In this document: one piece after another, positions 34,602 to 43,769 of the stretch
Position numbering within the stretch: the first letter of the stretch is position 1
Layout: the number at the start of each line of letters is the position of its first letter
Source: SHZL01 sp031362985
Lineage (GTDB): Bacteria > Pseudomonadota > Gammaproteobacteria > Xanthomonadales > SZUA-36
DNA length: 64,000 nt
Reading direction: 5' to 3'
Assembly: GCA_031362985.1 (NCBI GenBank)
Contig: JANLTO010000025.1
Coordinates: forward strand, 1-64,000
Notes under the pieces: model-generated
The model's input: only the letters and a program-made list of their open reading frames with translations
Told to the model about the DNA's origin: nothing
Database searches by the model: none
Position numbers and translations under genes: made by a program

Positions 34602-35663
34602 TCAAAGAAAGCGGTAATACCCCAGATCTTTGCGCATCTTCAAATGCCGGATCAGGTTGCGTGGTTTGGGTTTCAATTGAGCCAGCCCTTTTGCAATGAG
34701 CCGGTCAGTGGCGTCGATGATGCGTTGACTGCTGTGTCCGTCATTCCAGGGATGAGTATCCAGGGCATGCCGGTCAATCGCCTGCATGACAGCGGCAGGC
34801 TGGCTCAAAGCCAGTTCCAGCGCGGGCCCGACCTCGGCGGGGGATGCAACATCAATCATGTAGTCCCTGGGCGCCAGGTTGCGAAAAGTAACCACCGGTT
34901 TGCGCAGCAGGGCAAACTCAGAAATGATCGAAGATGTGTCACACAACAGTACATCCGCATCGAGTAGTAAAGGCAAGGTGTCGTGCCCGTCCAGAACGCG
35001 CAATTTCCCGGACTCGATGGCCCGGTACCTGTCGGTAATATGTGCCGGCATCTTGGGATGGAAATGCACCAGCCATTGCCAGTCCTTCTCCATCACCAGG
35101 GAGCGTATGGTCTCTACCAGCGCCGGGGCAGCAGTCAGGCGCGGAGAAAACGTCGAGGCAAAATAGATCACCGGGCGATCGTTCACTGCTCTTTTCAGAC
35201 TGCCATCAAACAGCGGATCCAACTTCGACCAACCACATTCAGCAACCGTAAAGTAGCCGGCCCTTTCCTGCATTTCCAGCCACCGTTTCGTGGTATTCGG
35301 ACCGTGCGTGATGTACAGGTCAAACAATCCGCGCTCGATGAAGGAATAAATGACACCGTCCTTTTTGCGACGCTTCTCGGAAATCAGGCCATGCGTCACC
35401 ATGACCTTGACGCCGGGAATGAACGAAGGCACAAAGTTGCCAGGGGCCAATACTGCACAGGGCTTCCAGGCTATCGCTTGCCTTACACTGGTGAATACCT
35501 GCTCGTAGTCGCGAAAACCGCTGCAATCGAAATCACCACCCACCGGGAGCCATGCGACCTCGTCGCCGCGGGCGCGCAGCACCTGCTGCACCGGGCGCAT
35601 GATTCCGTAGCAATAATTCTGTTCTACGTAGAACAGATAGCGGCGCGACGTTCCCGGTTTCAT
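34602..35663 (-). CDS. CDP-glycerol glycerophosphotransferase family protein
   Basis: The C-terminal half has the GT-B-like pattern of the Glyphos_transf family: VMVTHGLISEKRRK, HGPNTTKRWLEM, VIYFASTFSPR, HFHPKMPAH and LLLDADVLLCDTSSIISEFALLRKPVVTF, ending in a GHSSQRIIDAT segment. In Gram-positives relatives build teichoic acids; in Gram-negatives they probably modify capsule or LPS. No other polysaccharide genes adjoin, so the acceptor is unknown. ATG 35663 is chosen; GTG 35693, one base after the upstream gene's stop, is an equal alternative and would suggest coupling. Confidence 0.8.
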   Translation of the reverse strand: MKPGTSRRYLFYVEQNYCYGIMRPVQQVLRARGDEVAWLPVGGDFDCSGFRDYEQVFTSVRQAIAWKPCAVLAPGNFVPSFIPGVKVMVTHGLISEKRRKKDGVIYSFIERGLFDLYITHGPNTTKRWLEMQERAGYFTVAECGWSKLDPLFDGSLKRAVNDRPVIYFASTFSPRLTAAPALVETIRSLVMEKDWQWLVHFHPKMPAHITDRYRAIESGKLRVLDGHDTLPLLLDADVLLCDTSSIISEFALLRKPVVTFRNLAPRDYMIDVASPAEVGPALELALSQPAAVMQAIDRHALDTHPWNDGHSSQRIIDATDRLIAKGLAQLKPKPRNLIRHLKMRKDLGYYRFL

Positions 35664-35694
35664 GGGTTCATGGCCGGCCAGAGGAGCCTTCACT

Positions 35695-36807
35695 CTAGTT
35701 TTCCGCGTAGGAGATGCGATAGATGGCGTTCGCCATATCATCAGAAACCAGCACGGACCCGTCTGCCAGCTGCATAACATCAGTGGGCCTTCCCCACGCT
35801 TTTTCGCCCTGCAACCAGCCACTGGCGAAAACTTCCGGCGCCATGGGCTTGCCAGCCGCATCAAACCGCACGAGGACGATGTCGTAGCCAATTTTGCTGC
35901 TGCGATTCCACGAGCCGTGACGGGCGATGATCACCGCCCCGGTGTAGCCAGGGGGAAACATTGTTCCCGTGTAAAACATCAGGCCGAGGGAGGCTGAGTG
36001 GGCGTTCAACTTCACTGCTGGAGGAGTGTAGTCGTTGCACGACTTACCCTGGCCAAATTCCGCATCCGGCAAATCACCCTGGTGGCAATATGGAAAACCA
36101 AAGTCCTGGCCCTGGCGGCTGACCTCGTTCAACTCGTCCGCCGGAATATCGTCGCCCAGCAGGTCGCGACCATTGTCCGTGAACCACAAGCGGCCGGTGG
36201 CGGGGCTGAACGTCAGCCCTGCACTATTGCGCACGCCCGAAACGTACACTTCATCGCCGCCGCCATCTGCTTCCATCCGCCGGATTTGGCCGAAGCCGGC
36301 CTCCACGCACACATTGCACGGCGCTCCAATGGCCACGTAAAGCAGCCCGTCCGGACCAAACCGCAAATACCTGTTGGCATGGTGAGTCTGGGTTGCCAAG
36401 CCTGTTGTAACCACGTCCGGCGCGGGTGGCTGGTCAATATTGGGCTCGACATCGTCATATCGCAGTACCCGATTCACTGCCGCCACATAGAGTGAGCCGA
36501 ATTTGAACTCCACCCCGGTCGGCCGATTAAGCTTCTGGTCAATGATGTAAATGCCATCAGCGATGTAATCGCTGTTGTGGTCCTCTATGGCATATACGTT
36601 ACCGGCGGCCTCGGAGCCAGCAAACACCGTACCCTGGTCCCCCACTGCAAGCTGCCGGGGATTTTGCAGGTTTTCCGCGTAAATACTGATGCTGAAGCCC
36701 GGGGGCAAGATGATTTTCGACAGGTTTTCATCCAAGCCGGCGGCCTTGCAGGACACCGCACCCACAGAGGCCACGCACAGCAGTATCAACCGGTTCAGAC
36801 CTTTCAA
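35695..36807 (-). CDS. PQQ-type sugar (sorbosone) dehydrogenase-like lipoprotein
   Basis: A six-bladed beta-propeller protein: PPGFSISIYAENLQNPRQLAVGDQGTVFAGS at the start, THHANRYLRFGPDGLLYVAIG, NSAGLTFSPATGRLWFTDNGRD, NEVSRQGQDFGFPYCHQGD and HGSWNRSSKIGYDIVLVRF, the pattern of soluble aldose/L-sorbosone dehydrogenases that use PQQ in the periplasm. TTG 36807 follows a GGAGAG ribosome site and yields a signal peptide ending near AVSC, a possible lipidation site. Substrate and cofactor need proof; no PQQ synthesis genes are in the window. Confidence 0.82.
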   Translation of the reverse strand: MKGLNRLILLCVASVGAVSCKAAGLDENLSKIILPPGFSISIYAENLQNPRQLAVGDQGTVFAGSEAAGNVYAIEDHNSDYIADGIYIIDQKLNRPTGVEFKFGSLYVAAVNRVLRYDDVEPNIDQPPAPDVVTTGLATQTHHANRYLRFGPDGLLYVAIGAPCNVCVEAGFGQIRRMEADGGGDEVYVSGVRNSAGLTFSPATGRLWFTDNGRDLLGDDIPADELNEVSRQGQDFGFPYCHQGDLPDAEFGQGKSCNDYTPPAVKLNAHSASLGLMFYTGTMFPPGYTGAVIIARHGSWNRSSKIGYDIVLVRFDAAGKPMAPEVFASGWLQGEKAWGRPTDVMQLADGSVLVSDDMANAIYRISYAEN

Positions 36808-37052
36808 AGCTCTCTCCTGACCAAAGCAATCAGCCCATAATGCCATAAGACAGGGGCACGGGAATCGACCGGGAAGAAGCCATCGCCGCCCTGCGCAAAT
36901 ACATATAATTTGGCATATCTGCTTCCCATCCGTAAACTACCTGCCGCAGAACCTCTGCCGGGCTATACCCGACTCACATCGAGTGGAATTTCAGCGCCCG
37001 CTTGCGGTCGGATTAGCGCCGGCTTCAGGCGCTATCACATTCAGGAAGACTC

Positions 37053-39005
37053 TTGCTGCAATCATCCCCAAACGTGAATCCCCGTTGCAAAACAGGCGCC
37101 CCCTGGGTGCTGCTGGCAGCGCTACTGGTTTGTGCCTGGCTGACAGGCTGTGCGGGAACGGCGCGTGGCACCAAAACATCGGTGTACAAAGACACGTCGG
37201 ACGCAGCCAATCCAGTGAGTATTCTGCCGCGCGCTGAAGCCATGATTGTCATTCGCTATCCAGCCATCATCAGCGCAGAGGCGGAGCACCCGTTTTACCA
37301 GGCCTTTGGTAACAATGCGATTGGCGGAACCGTGCCCATAGACGTCAAGCTCAGGACCGACACCACCCGCGTGGCGCAGGCCATCATCGCCAAAACGAAT
37401 TACTTCGCCATGACCCTGTACCGCGAGCTGCGGGAGAAGCTTCCTCCGGACACGGTGCTGCTGTCCCCGCACATGATCGTGTGGGACAAGGAAAACGGGC
37501 TGCACAGCCGGCCCCTGCTGGCATCCGAACAAATTCCCAGCGTTCTTACCATTGATTTCGGCGTGTACTCCTACCCGGATATTCGCGAAATCATGGAATC
37601 ACCGCCACTGACTTTTGGCGACATTGTGACACCGCTGTTCGTGGTCCACAGCAACCGTTGGTTGAGCCCGACTACCAATGGTCTGCTGCTGGCCAGCGAA
37701 CCCTTGCTTCAATCCTCCTGGAGTCTCTCGGTACAGCAGGCAGAGAAACAATTCATCAGCATGGTCAAGTACCCCGCGGATGGCTACCAGAGAAACCTGG
37801 ATTTCATCAATTTCCTGAACACGCGCAATCCTGCACCTGTGCAGGTTCCATCAAAGGCGGTCAAAGACAGCAATGGAGATGTGTTGGCGGTGGAAGTGTA
37901 TCCCCTGGAAAAAGTGCAAATGGACCAGACCATCGTTGCCGGGCTGGGGGAAAACCATTCAGTCGACCCGTTCCAACAGGCCTTCATCAATGGCGCGGCC
38001 AGCCGCGTGCTTGACCTGCTGAAGAACGTCGATCAGGACCGGGCGCTGTTTTTTGCGCGCCAGGCTACCCTGCAACGATTTGATCCGGAGCTTGCTAACG
38101 TGGTCATGGCTGGCTCGACGGACGAGAGCGTCCGCTCCCGCCTGCAATTGGCGGCTGCATTGATCGAGGCGGAAAAGAAATTCCTGTCAGGGCAGTCCCA
38201 AAGCGTTTACCAGGGCACTTATTCCGGAGACTACGGACAAAAAATGCGCCAGATGATTGCTGCCGAATTTGGCATGCTGGAAGAACGCCGGCATCTCGCG
38301 AGGGTGCAAAACATGACCACAGCCCTTGCCGTAGCCATGCTGGCAGGTTCGGTCTACGGCACGGCTGTGTCCGGCACCGTGGTTGCTGCGGCCTTGCAGA
38401 ACATCACCAGTGTGCTGGTGCTGGGCTCAATCTGGGCAACCAGGTCATCCATGAAGACCCGCACCAAGGCTGGAACGGTAACCGAGAAATTCATGGCCCT
38501 GATGGCCCCTGAACTCGATCGACAGATTGCTGTTCAGGTGGAATGGCTGGAGTCCAAAGAGGAAATAACGGCGCGCGGCTTTGCCGAGTTCAGGGATAAA
38601 ACAGCCTCGCTGTACCAGTCGCGGGTGCGTTCGCTGAACACAAACTCCGATGACCGGTGCGTATTTCGCCATCCTTCGATCGCCACACCCGGGCGCTGGT
38701 ATGGCGCGTGTCATGACGGCCTCGCACAGGGTCGAGGTTACGGCCTGGTGGGCGAAGAAGCAGGGGAATCCGTGGAGTACCTGGGTGATGCGAAAAATGG
38801 TCTTGCCTCAGGCACGGGCGCTATGATGGTGCGGCAGGCCGGCCAAGCCAGCCCGGCTTACTACGAAGGTCAGTTCGGGAGCGGCCAGCCGGATGGCGTG
38901 GTACGGATTGAACAGGCTGGGAGCCAGGCCAGGATCCTGCGGTTCAAAGCCGGAACGGAAGCGGGCAAGGCAAATGAAACGCAATGGCAAAAACTGAAAT
39001 TCTAA
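37053..39005 (+). CDS. lipoprotein with C-terminal MORN-like repeats
   Basis: Starts with TTG 37053 after AGGAAGA. Signal with lipobox LTGC (WLTGCAGTARG) makes it an outer- or inner-membrane lipoprotein. The central 450 residues are not recognised; a hydrophobic hairpin (TTALAVAMLAGSVYGTAVSGTVVAAAL) lies near residues 425-450. The last 100 residues hold three MORN-like repeats (RWYGACHDGLAQGRGYG, YLGDAKNGLASGTGAM, YYEGQFGSGQPDGVV). It overlaps the next gene by 22 nt and is convergent with the FHA/VWA operon. Similar repeat proteins act as scaffolds; here the role is unknown, though its position suggests a link to the adjacent envelope system. Confidence 0.65.
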   Translation: MLQSSPNVNPRCKTGAPWVLLAALLVCAWLTGCAGTARGTKTSVYKDTSDAANPVSILPRAEAMIVIRYPAIISAEAEHPFYQAFGNNAIGGTVPIDVKLRTDTTRVAQAIIAKTNYFAMTLYRELREKLPPDTVLLSPHMIVWDKENGLHSRPLLASEQIPSVLTIDFGVYSYPDIREIMESPPLTFGDIVTPLFVVHSNRWLSPTTNGLLLASEPLLQSSWSLSVQQAEKQFISMVKYPADGYQRNLDFINFLNTRNPAPVQVPSKAVKDSNGDVLAVEVYPLEKVQMDQTIVAGLGENHSVDPFQQAFINGAASRVLDLLKNVDQDRALFFARQATLQRFDPELANVVMAGSTDESVRSRLQLAAALIEAEKKFLSGQSQSVYQGTYSGDYGQKMRQMIAAEFGMLEERRHLARVQNMTTALAVAMLAGSVYGTAVSGTVVAAALQNITSVLVLGSIWATRSSMKTRTKAGTVTEKFMALMAPELDRQIAVQVEWLESKEEITARGFAEFRDKTASLYQSRVRSLNTNSDDRCVFRHPSIATPGRWYGACHDGLAQGRGYGLVGEEAGESVEYLGDAKNGLASGTGAMMVRQAGQASPAYYEGQFGSGQPDGVVRIEQAGSQARILRFKAGTEAGKANETQWQKLKF

Positions 39006-39802
39006 AGCGAAAGGCCAGCATGGCGTGCCGGCGATTCGGTCGCTGCATATGCATGGCAACATTGCTGCAACTGCTGGCTTTGAATGCCTGGAGCGAAGTG
39101 TCACCAGGCGAGCCTGCCGGGCTTACTCCCGCAGAACAATACCGCCAGTACAACCTCATGCTGATGGTAGCGGAAGGCATGGATCCACTATTTCTGGGGG
39201 AGCTTCAAGCCACCCGGCAAGCGCCCGCTGCATCCGATCCAGCGCACTTTCCGCAAATCAATGTTGATGATTTTCAAACGCCACTGAACCGCATTGTCGA
39301 CCAGGACGCGCTGGTTGGAAACGCCGTCGCGGTGATTGGCTACGTGCACGCCAACCGGAAAAACATCCTCAGGGCTGTAGACGAGATCGCGCAAACCCGG
39401 GCTGATGCGGTCGCCAGTGTAGACCTGGTCGAAATGGCTGAAGACGCCATCATTGTGCGGACCGCCCTTACCAGCACGCTTGAGTACCAGGATGGCGGTA
39501 GTGCTCACGCCTGGGCCACATATCTACAGGCTTACCAGGCCAAAACCATTTACCTGCGCAATGTCATGGAATACTGGGCATTCAGCGAAGAGCTCGACAC
39601 CATCACCGAGGACGCCATGGATACCACGGGCGGCAGGATGGAAGCTTACCAACGACTGCTGGAGGACGAGCCTGCCATGGACAGCTTCAAGCAGCACCTG
39701 CAGGCCGTGGAAAATATCTATTGGCTGAGCCGGAACAAGAAAGGCAAACCACCAAAATTGCCGGGCGCCGAGTTGATTGATTCTGAAGCGCAGGTGGACT
39801 GA
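38984..39802 (+). CDS. exported helical protein of unknown function
   Basis: A 272-residue protein, not recognised. A basic N-terminus and the hydrophobic stretch CMATLLQLLALNAWS suggest a signal peptide; the true start could be ATG 39020 or 39053. The mature region is mainly helical and acidic (QTRADAVASVDLVEMAEDAIIV; EELDTITEDAMDTT), ending in a short basic segment SRNKKGKPPKLPG. It overlaps the MORN lipoprotein gene, so the two are co-expressed, and ends 60 nt from the convergent Gln-rich protein gene. Confidence 0.55.
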   Translation: MAKTEILKRKASMACRRFGRCICMATLLQLLALNAWSEVSPGEPAGLTPAEQYRQYNLMLMVAEGMDPLFLGELQATRQAPAASDPAHFPQINVDDFQTPLNRIVDQDALVGNAVAVIGYVHANRKNILRAVDEIAQTRADAVASVDLVEMAEDAIIVRTALTSTLEYQDGGSAHAWATYLQAYQAKTIYLRNVMEYWAFSEELDTITEDAMDTTGGRMEAYQRLLEDEPAMDSFKQHLQAVENIYWLSRNKKGKPPKLPGAELIDSEAQVD

Positions 39803-39862
39803 AGCCAAGGCTTTGTAATAGCTCCACGCAGGCCCCGAAACCCGATTGAACGGGCAGGATGC

Positions 39863-41326
39863 CTACTGATCCAGTAATTTCAAATCCTTAATTTCCAGGC
39901 CATCGGGCTCCACGACCTGGGCCTCCCCGGCGGTTTCGCCAGATTGCAAGGTGCCAATCTGCATCGTATTGGGCTGCAGCGAACTGGCCTGCATGTGCTG
40001 CAGCTCATCAATATCCAGCGTACCGGCCAGCACTTCAGCATCTGCCTGCTGCGCCTCATCCTCAGCTGATTCTTCGCTTGATTGCTGTGCCGATGCCGTG
40101 GCTGCAGACTGGGTTGAGGCCTGGGCGGACTGTTGCGCCAAAGCCTGTTCTGCAGCCTGTTCTGATGCCTGATTTGATGCCTGCGCCGAAGTCTGATCTG
40201 AAGTCTGTTCTGATGTCTGTGCCGACTGCTGGTTGGATTTCTGCCCGGGCGAGCCCGCAGCGCTCTCACTTGCGCTGGTCGCGGAATTCATGCCTTGCAG
40301 CATGGCGAGTTGGCTTGTTTCCAGGCTGCCCGGATCAGCAGCGCCGGCACCGTTCTGCGCTGTAGCACCTGGTCTGGATTCCTGTGCGGATTGGCCGCCT
40401 GTACCAGCAGGCGCTGAACTGGCTTGCGGCGCACCAGCTGCCTGCTGCGCGGTTCCCTGGCTGCTGGCGCCGTTTTGCTCACTGCTTGATGAACCCGCGG
40501 GAACACCACCCCGACTCTGCAGGAAGCTCAGTGCGTTTTCCGAAACACCGGCAGTACTGATCTCCTGTGGAGTGTGCTCGTGGCCGGAGTACGCTTCGAT
40601 ACTCTTCTGTACCTTGTCATCCTGACCTTGCTCACCGGAATCTGCACCCTTACCTGACTGAGCAACGGACTGGCTCCCTTGCTGGCCTTGCTGTCCCTGT
40701 TGGCCTTGCTGTCCCTGTTGCCCCTGCTGGCCCTGTTGCTCCTGCTGGCCCTGCTGGCCTTGCTGGCCCTGTTGACCTTGTTGGCTGGGGTCGGCGCCCT
40801 GAGGCTCAGGACCATTGGCATTGGCGTAAGCCGCTGCCTCGCGTTCCTGGTACTTCTGCAATTGCTCAGCCCAGGCTTCACGTTCCTGTGCGTTCAATGC
40901 GGGGTCTTTTTGCGCTGCTTCGCTGGGTTTATACGGGTAATCACTCAGGTCATCGCCCGGCTTCCACTGCCGGGTTGACATGATCATGTCGCGCATCTGC
41001 TCGCGAATATGATCGCGCGAAGCTTGCGGCAGTTTGTCTATCTTGGCGTCACCGGCGGGAGTTGTGTAAATGGTGTTGGAGCTTGTCTGGGGTTTACCAT
41101 CGAAGCGCTGATCCCGCAGTTCCTTGCTGAGGCGGTAACTTTCTTCGGTTTCATCGACGTGGCTGCTTGATACCGCGGCGGCTTCCTCATCACTGTCCTT
41201 GCTGTGTTCCTGGGCATAGACCTGCCCGGAGGCGAGGACGAACAGTGCCAGCCCCATAACCAGCCATGTCGGCCGGCAGCATCTGAGGCCAGGTTCCGGC
41301 CTTAATTCGACATTCATCATTGCCAC
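39863..41326 (-). CDS. exported Gln/Ser/Ala-rich low-complexity protein
   Basis: A signal peptide (LVMGLALFVLASGQVYAQ) leads into a 450-residue mature protein. Residues about 75-165 look folded (DKLPQASRDHIREQMRDMIMSTRQWKPGDDLSDYPY). Then come ten or so QQG units, followed by a long Gln/Ser/Ala-rich region with EQTSDQTSAQASNQASEQ-type quasi-repeats and an acidic end (IDELQHMQ, EIKDLKLLDQ). GTG 41326 or ATG 41320 may be the start. It is the last gene of the seven-gene operon, 16 nt after the pseudokinase gene. Such disordered regions often span the periplasm or bind cell wall; no enzyme motif is seen. Confidence 0.65.
   Translation of the reverse strand: MAMMNVELRPEPGLRCCRPTWLVMGLALFVLASGQVYAQEHSKDSDEEAAAVSSSHVDETEESYRLSKELRDQRFDGKPQTSSNTIYTTPAGDAKIDKLPQASRDHIREQMRDMIMSTRQWKPGDDLSDYPYKPSEAAQKDPALNAQEREAWAEQLQKYQEREAAAYANANGPEPQGADPSQQGQQGQQGQQGQQEQQGQQGQQGQQGQQGQQGQQGSQSVAQSGKGADSGEQGQDDKVQKSIEAYSGHEHTPQEISTAGVSENALSFLQSRGGVPAGSSSSEQNGASSQGTAQQAAGAPQASSAPAGTGGQSAQESRPGATAQNGAGAADPGSLETSQLAMLQGMNSATSASESAAGSPGQKSNQQSAQTSEQTSDQTSAQASNQASEQAAEQALAQQSAQASTQSAATASAQQSSEESAEDEAQQADAEVLAGTLDIDELQHMQASSLQPNTMQIGTLQSGETAGEAQVVEPDGLEIKDLKLLDQ
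40676..40790 (-). repeat. short tandem repeat encoding (QQG)n
   Basis: Inside the Gln-rich gene, an imperfect 9-nt unit (CAGCAGGGC-like on the minus strand) repeats about ten times, giving QQGQQG with one QEQ variant. Such in-frame triplet-multiple arrays change length by slippage without breaking the frame. Confidence 0.75.
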
Positions 41327-41342
41327 GTATCGTTGCCAAAAA

Positions 41343-43769
41343 TCATTGACGTTCGACCTTCCTGACCAGGCGGAAACCGGTGAAGTCGTTGCGATCGCCG
41401 TTTTTCAGGTTGAAGCGGGCGCCCAGGCGGGATTCCTTGGAACCGGTAAACCACGAGCCACCCCGGGTCATATGCGAACTGCACATGCCCGCAGACCATG
41501 CGCTGCCGTCCGAAGGCGCTTCAAGATACGACAGGTTCATGCAATCCAGCGTCCATTCAGCGACATTACCAATGCCATCATACACCCCAAAGGCATTGCC
41601 TTTGAGTGATCCCACCGGCAGGGTTTCGAAAGCGGAGGAGTCGGAACATTCCCGGTGCCGCCACTCAAACCGTGTTTCTTCACCGGCAATGTTGGCATAA
41701 GCACAAACCAAAGCCGCCTCCCCGCCCGGCCATTCACCTTCTTCACCGGCCCGGGCAACATACTCCCATTGGCTTTCACTGGGCAGGGAGTAGGCTTGGC
41801 CAGTCTTCTTACTCAGCCAGGAGGCGTACTGCTGGGCGTCGCTCCAGGACACCATCATGACCGGCCGTTCACCCCGGCCCCAACCATTGTCAGCGGGCTG
41901 CGTTTCACACCCGCCATCAGCGTGGCAGGAGTCCCACTCTGCCATGGTGATTTCATGCACGCCCATGGCAAATGGTTCGGCAATGGTTACCCTGCGGCGG
42001 GGTTTCTCGATGCTCACGGCGAACTTTGATGCTTCTGCACTACCTTGCCAGAATGCACCGGCAGGAATCACCACCATCAGCGGACACTCGCTGCAATCGC
42101 GGAAAGTCTTGCCGGAGCGCAGCGTCAATGACTCGATGGCTTCCTGCGCGGCGGTGACTTTCCGTCCTGCAGGAAACTCCTTGATGTAGGCCCGGTAGGA
42201 TGCGATGGTGTTTTCCTTGCTGGCGGCCGCATAGGCCGCAGCATCATTAATGCCCCCTTGCTGCTTTTGCCGCAGGTCATGCGCTTCAGCCACGTGCGTG
42301 CCGCCGGGCCAGGCTGCAATATATGCATCCAGTGCCGCAAGGGTCGCTGCCGACCGGGCAGTATTCCAGGCTTCGTCGTCGCGCCGTTGCAGTGCGTCGC
42401 GTTCGCGCGCGAGCCGGGCTTCTTCCTGCTTGAATTCCTCAATGCGGGCCAGCGCTTCGGTGGCATGCACGCCGTCGGGGAACGTTTCCAGGTGGGCCGC
42501 GTAAGCGGCCCGCGTACCCTCCGCGACAACACCCTCCCATGCTTTGTTTTCGAGCATGTCGATGTGTTCCAGCGCCTGCTGTGCGTGCGCTGACTGAGGG
42601 AAATCCTCAAGAAACGCGCGGTAGCCAACCACGGCATCTACTTCCAGCGCCGAGCGCCAGCGCTCGATCTCCTCGGCCGATGGCCTGCCGCCAACAGGCA
42701 AGCTTTCAGCCACCGTGCTTTGCTCGCGGTTTGCATCGCTCCAACGACTGGACAACAAATACCAGGCCATGGTGGCAAGACCAAGGAGAAATACGGTCAG
42801 CAGAATGATGGATCGCCAGTCACGGTCTGGTCGGCCTGCAGGCAGTCCCGCAGATTTACTTTTCTCGCCCGGACCAGCGGTTACGCGCTCCACCCGGGTT
42901 CTCCACTCCCGCACGGATTGCGGCCGGGCAGCCGGGTCCAGGGCCAGTCCGCGCTCTATGAGCAGCGCCACTTCCCGCTGCGACTCACCCGCAGCGGCAG
43001 GCACTTCCAGCGGCAGCAAGGGATCCTTTGCGCCGGATTGCAGAGCGGCAGAGCGCTGCAGCGAGGCAGGTGGGGCAGTACCGGTTAGTGCGTGATACAG
43101 GGCAGCGGCGAGGCTGTAGATATCCGTCCAGGGGCCAATTTTCCCTTGTTCCTGGAACTGCTCAATAGCCCCGTAGGCCTGCAGGGGGTGGTCGACCGGC
43201 AGCGGGGCCGACACAGCGCCGGGCCGCGCAGATCCGCCCGCGCCCAGCACGACCGCTGCTCCCGACTCAAGCACCTGGATAAGCTGCGGACTCAATTCCT
43301 GGTGAATGACGCCCTGGGCATGCAAATAGTCCATGGCCTCGAGCACCGGCATGGCAATTGCCGCCGTCTGCGGTGCAGTCAATTTCCCGGTTGCCAGCAC
43401 CCGCCTGGCCAGTGATTCACCCGGCGGACAGGGGGTAACCACATATGCCGTTCCATTGGCCCTGAACCAGCGCGAGGCGCTTGCGAGTGCAGCGTGGTGC
43501 AGCGTGGCGAAACCGGCACTGCCAGCCAGGAATTGCGCGACACCAAGGGTCAAATTGATGCCGGAGCGCTCATCCATGCCCTGCAGGGCACCATCTGCTG
43601 TGCGCACAATGCCCTGCCGCGGCAGGTATTCACGTAGGCTGTACTGGGTCCCGGTCTGTACCTCGTGCACCAGGTACATAAAGCTGTCTGCCCCCGCCAC
43701 AACAAGCTGGTCGATGGTGAAACAGTCGACTACTGCTCCGGCGGGCAGTGCGAGGGACTCGCGGTTCAA
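41343..43769 (-). CDS. pseudokinase - transmembrane - FGE-sulfatase protein
   Basis: An 808-residue membrane protein. Residues 10-300 have a Ser/Thr kinase fold (GPWTDIYSLAAALYHALTG is subdomain IX), but the catalytic residues are gone: the Lys of subdomain II is Arg46 (YSLREYLP), HRD-x4-N reads HQELSPQLI (156-164), and no DFG is found. One membrane helix (about 320-340) follows, then four repeats of the type YRAFLEDFPQSAHAQQAL (about 383-545) and a C-terminal FGE-sulfatase (SUMF1-like) domain (563-806: VVIPAGAFWQGS, SESQWEYVARAG, GNVAEWTLDC, RGGSWF, GARFNLKN, GFRLVR). Predicted topology puts the pseudokinase inside and FGE outside. A TagR-PpkA-like signal relay is one analogy. It overlaps the preceding gene as ATGA. 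Confidence 0.82.
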   Translation of the reverse strand: MNRESLALPAGAVVDCFTIDQLVVAGADSFMYLVHEVQTGTQYSLREYLPRQGIVRTADGALQGMDERSGINLTLGVAQFLAGSAGFATLHHAALASASRWFRANGTAYVVTPCPPGESLARRVLATGKLTAPQTAAIAMPVLEAMDYLHAQGVIHQELSPQLIQVLESGAAVVLGAGGSARPGAVSAPLPVDHPLQAYGAIEQFQEQGKIGPWTDIYSLAAALYHALTGTAPPASLQRSAALQSGAKDPLLPLEVPAAAGESQREVALLIERGLALDPAARPQSVREWRTRVERVTAGPGEKSKSAGLPAGRPDRDWRSIILLTVFLLGLATMAWYLLSSRWSDANREQSTVAESLPVGGRPSAEEIERWRSALEVDAVVGYRAFLEDFPQSAHAQQALEHIDMLENKAWEGVVAEGTRAAYAAHLETFPDGVHATEALARIEEFKQEEARLARERDALQRRDDEAWNTARSAATLAALDAYIAAWPGGTHVAEAHDLRQKQQGGINDAAAYAAASKENTIASYRAYIKEFPAGRKVTAAQEAIESLTLRSGKTFRDCSECPLMVVIPAGAFWQGSAEASKFAVSIEKPRRRVTIAEPFAMGVHEITMAEWDSCHADGGCETQPADNGWGRGERPVMMVSWSDAQQYASWLSKKTGQAYSLPSESQWEYVARAGEEGEWPGGEAALVCAYANIAGEETRFEWRHRECSDSSAFETLPVGSLKGNAFGVYDGIGNVAEWTLDCMNLSYLEAPSDGSAWSAGMCSSHMTRGGSWFTGSKESRLGARFNLKNGDRNDFTGFRLVRKVERQ

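Noticed and set aside
40676..40790. CRISPR-like repeat array
   Set aside because: The units are short, contiguous and in frame inside a protein gene; there are no spacers.
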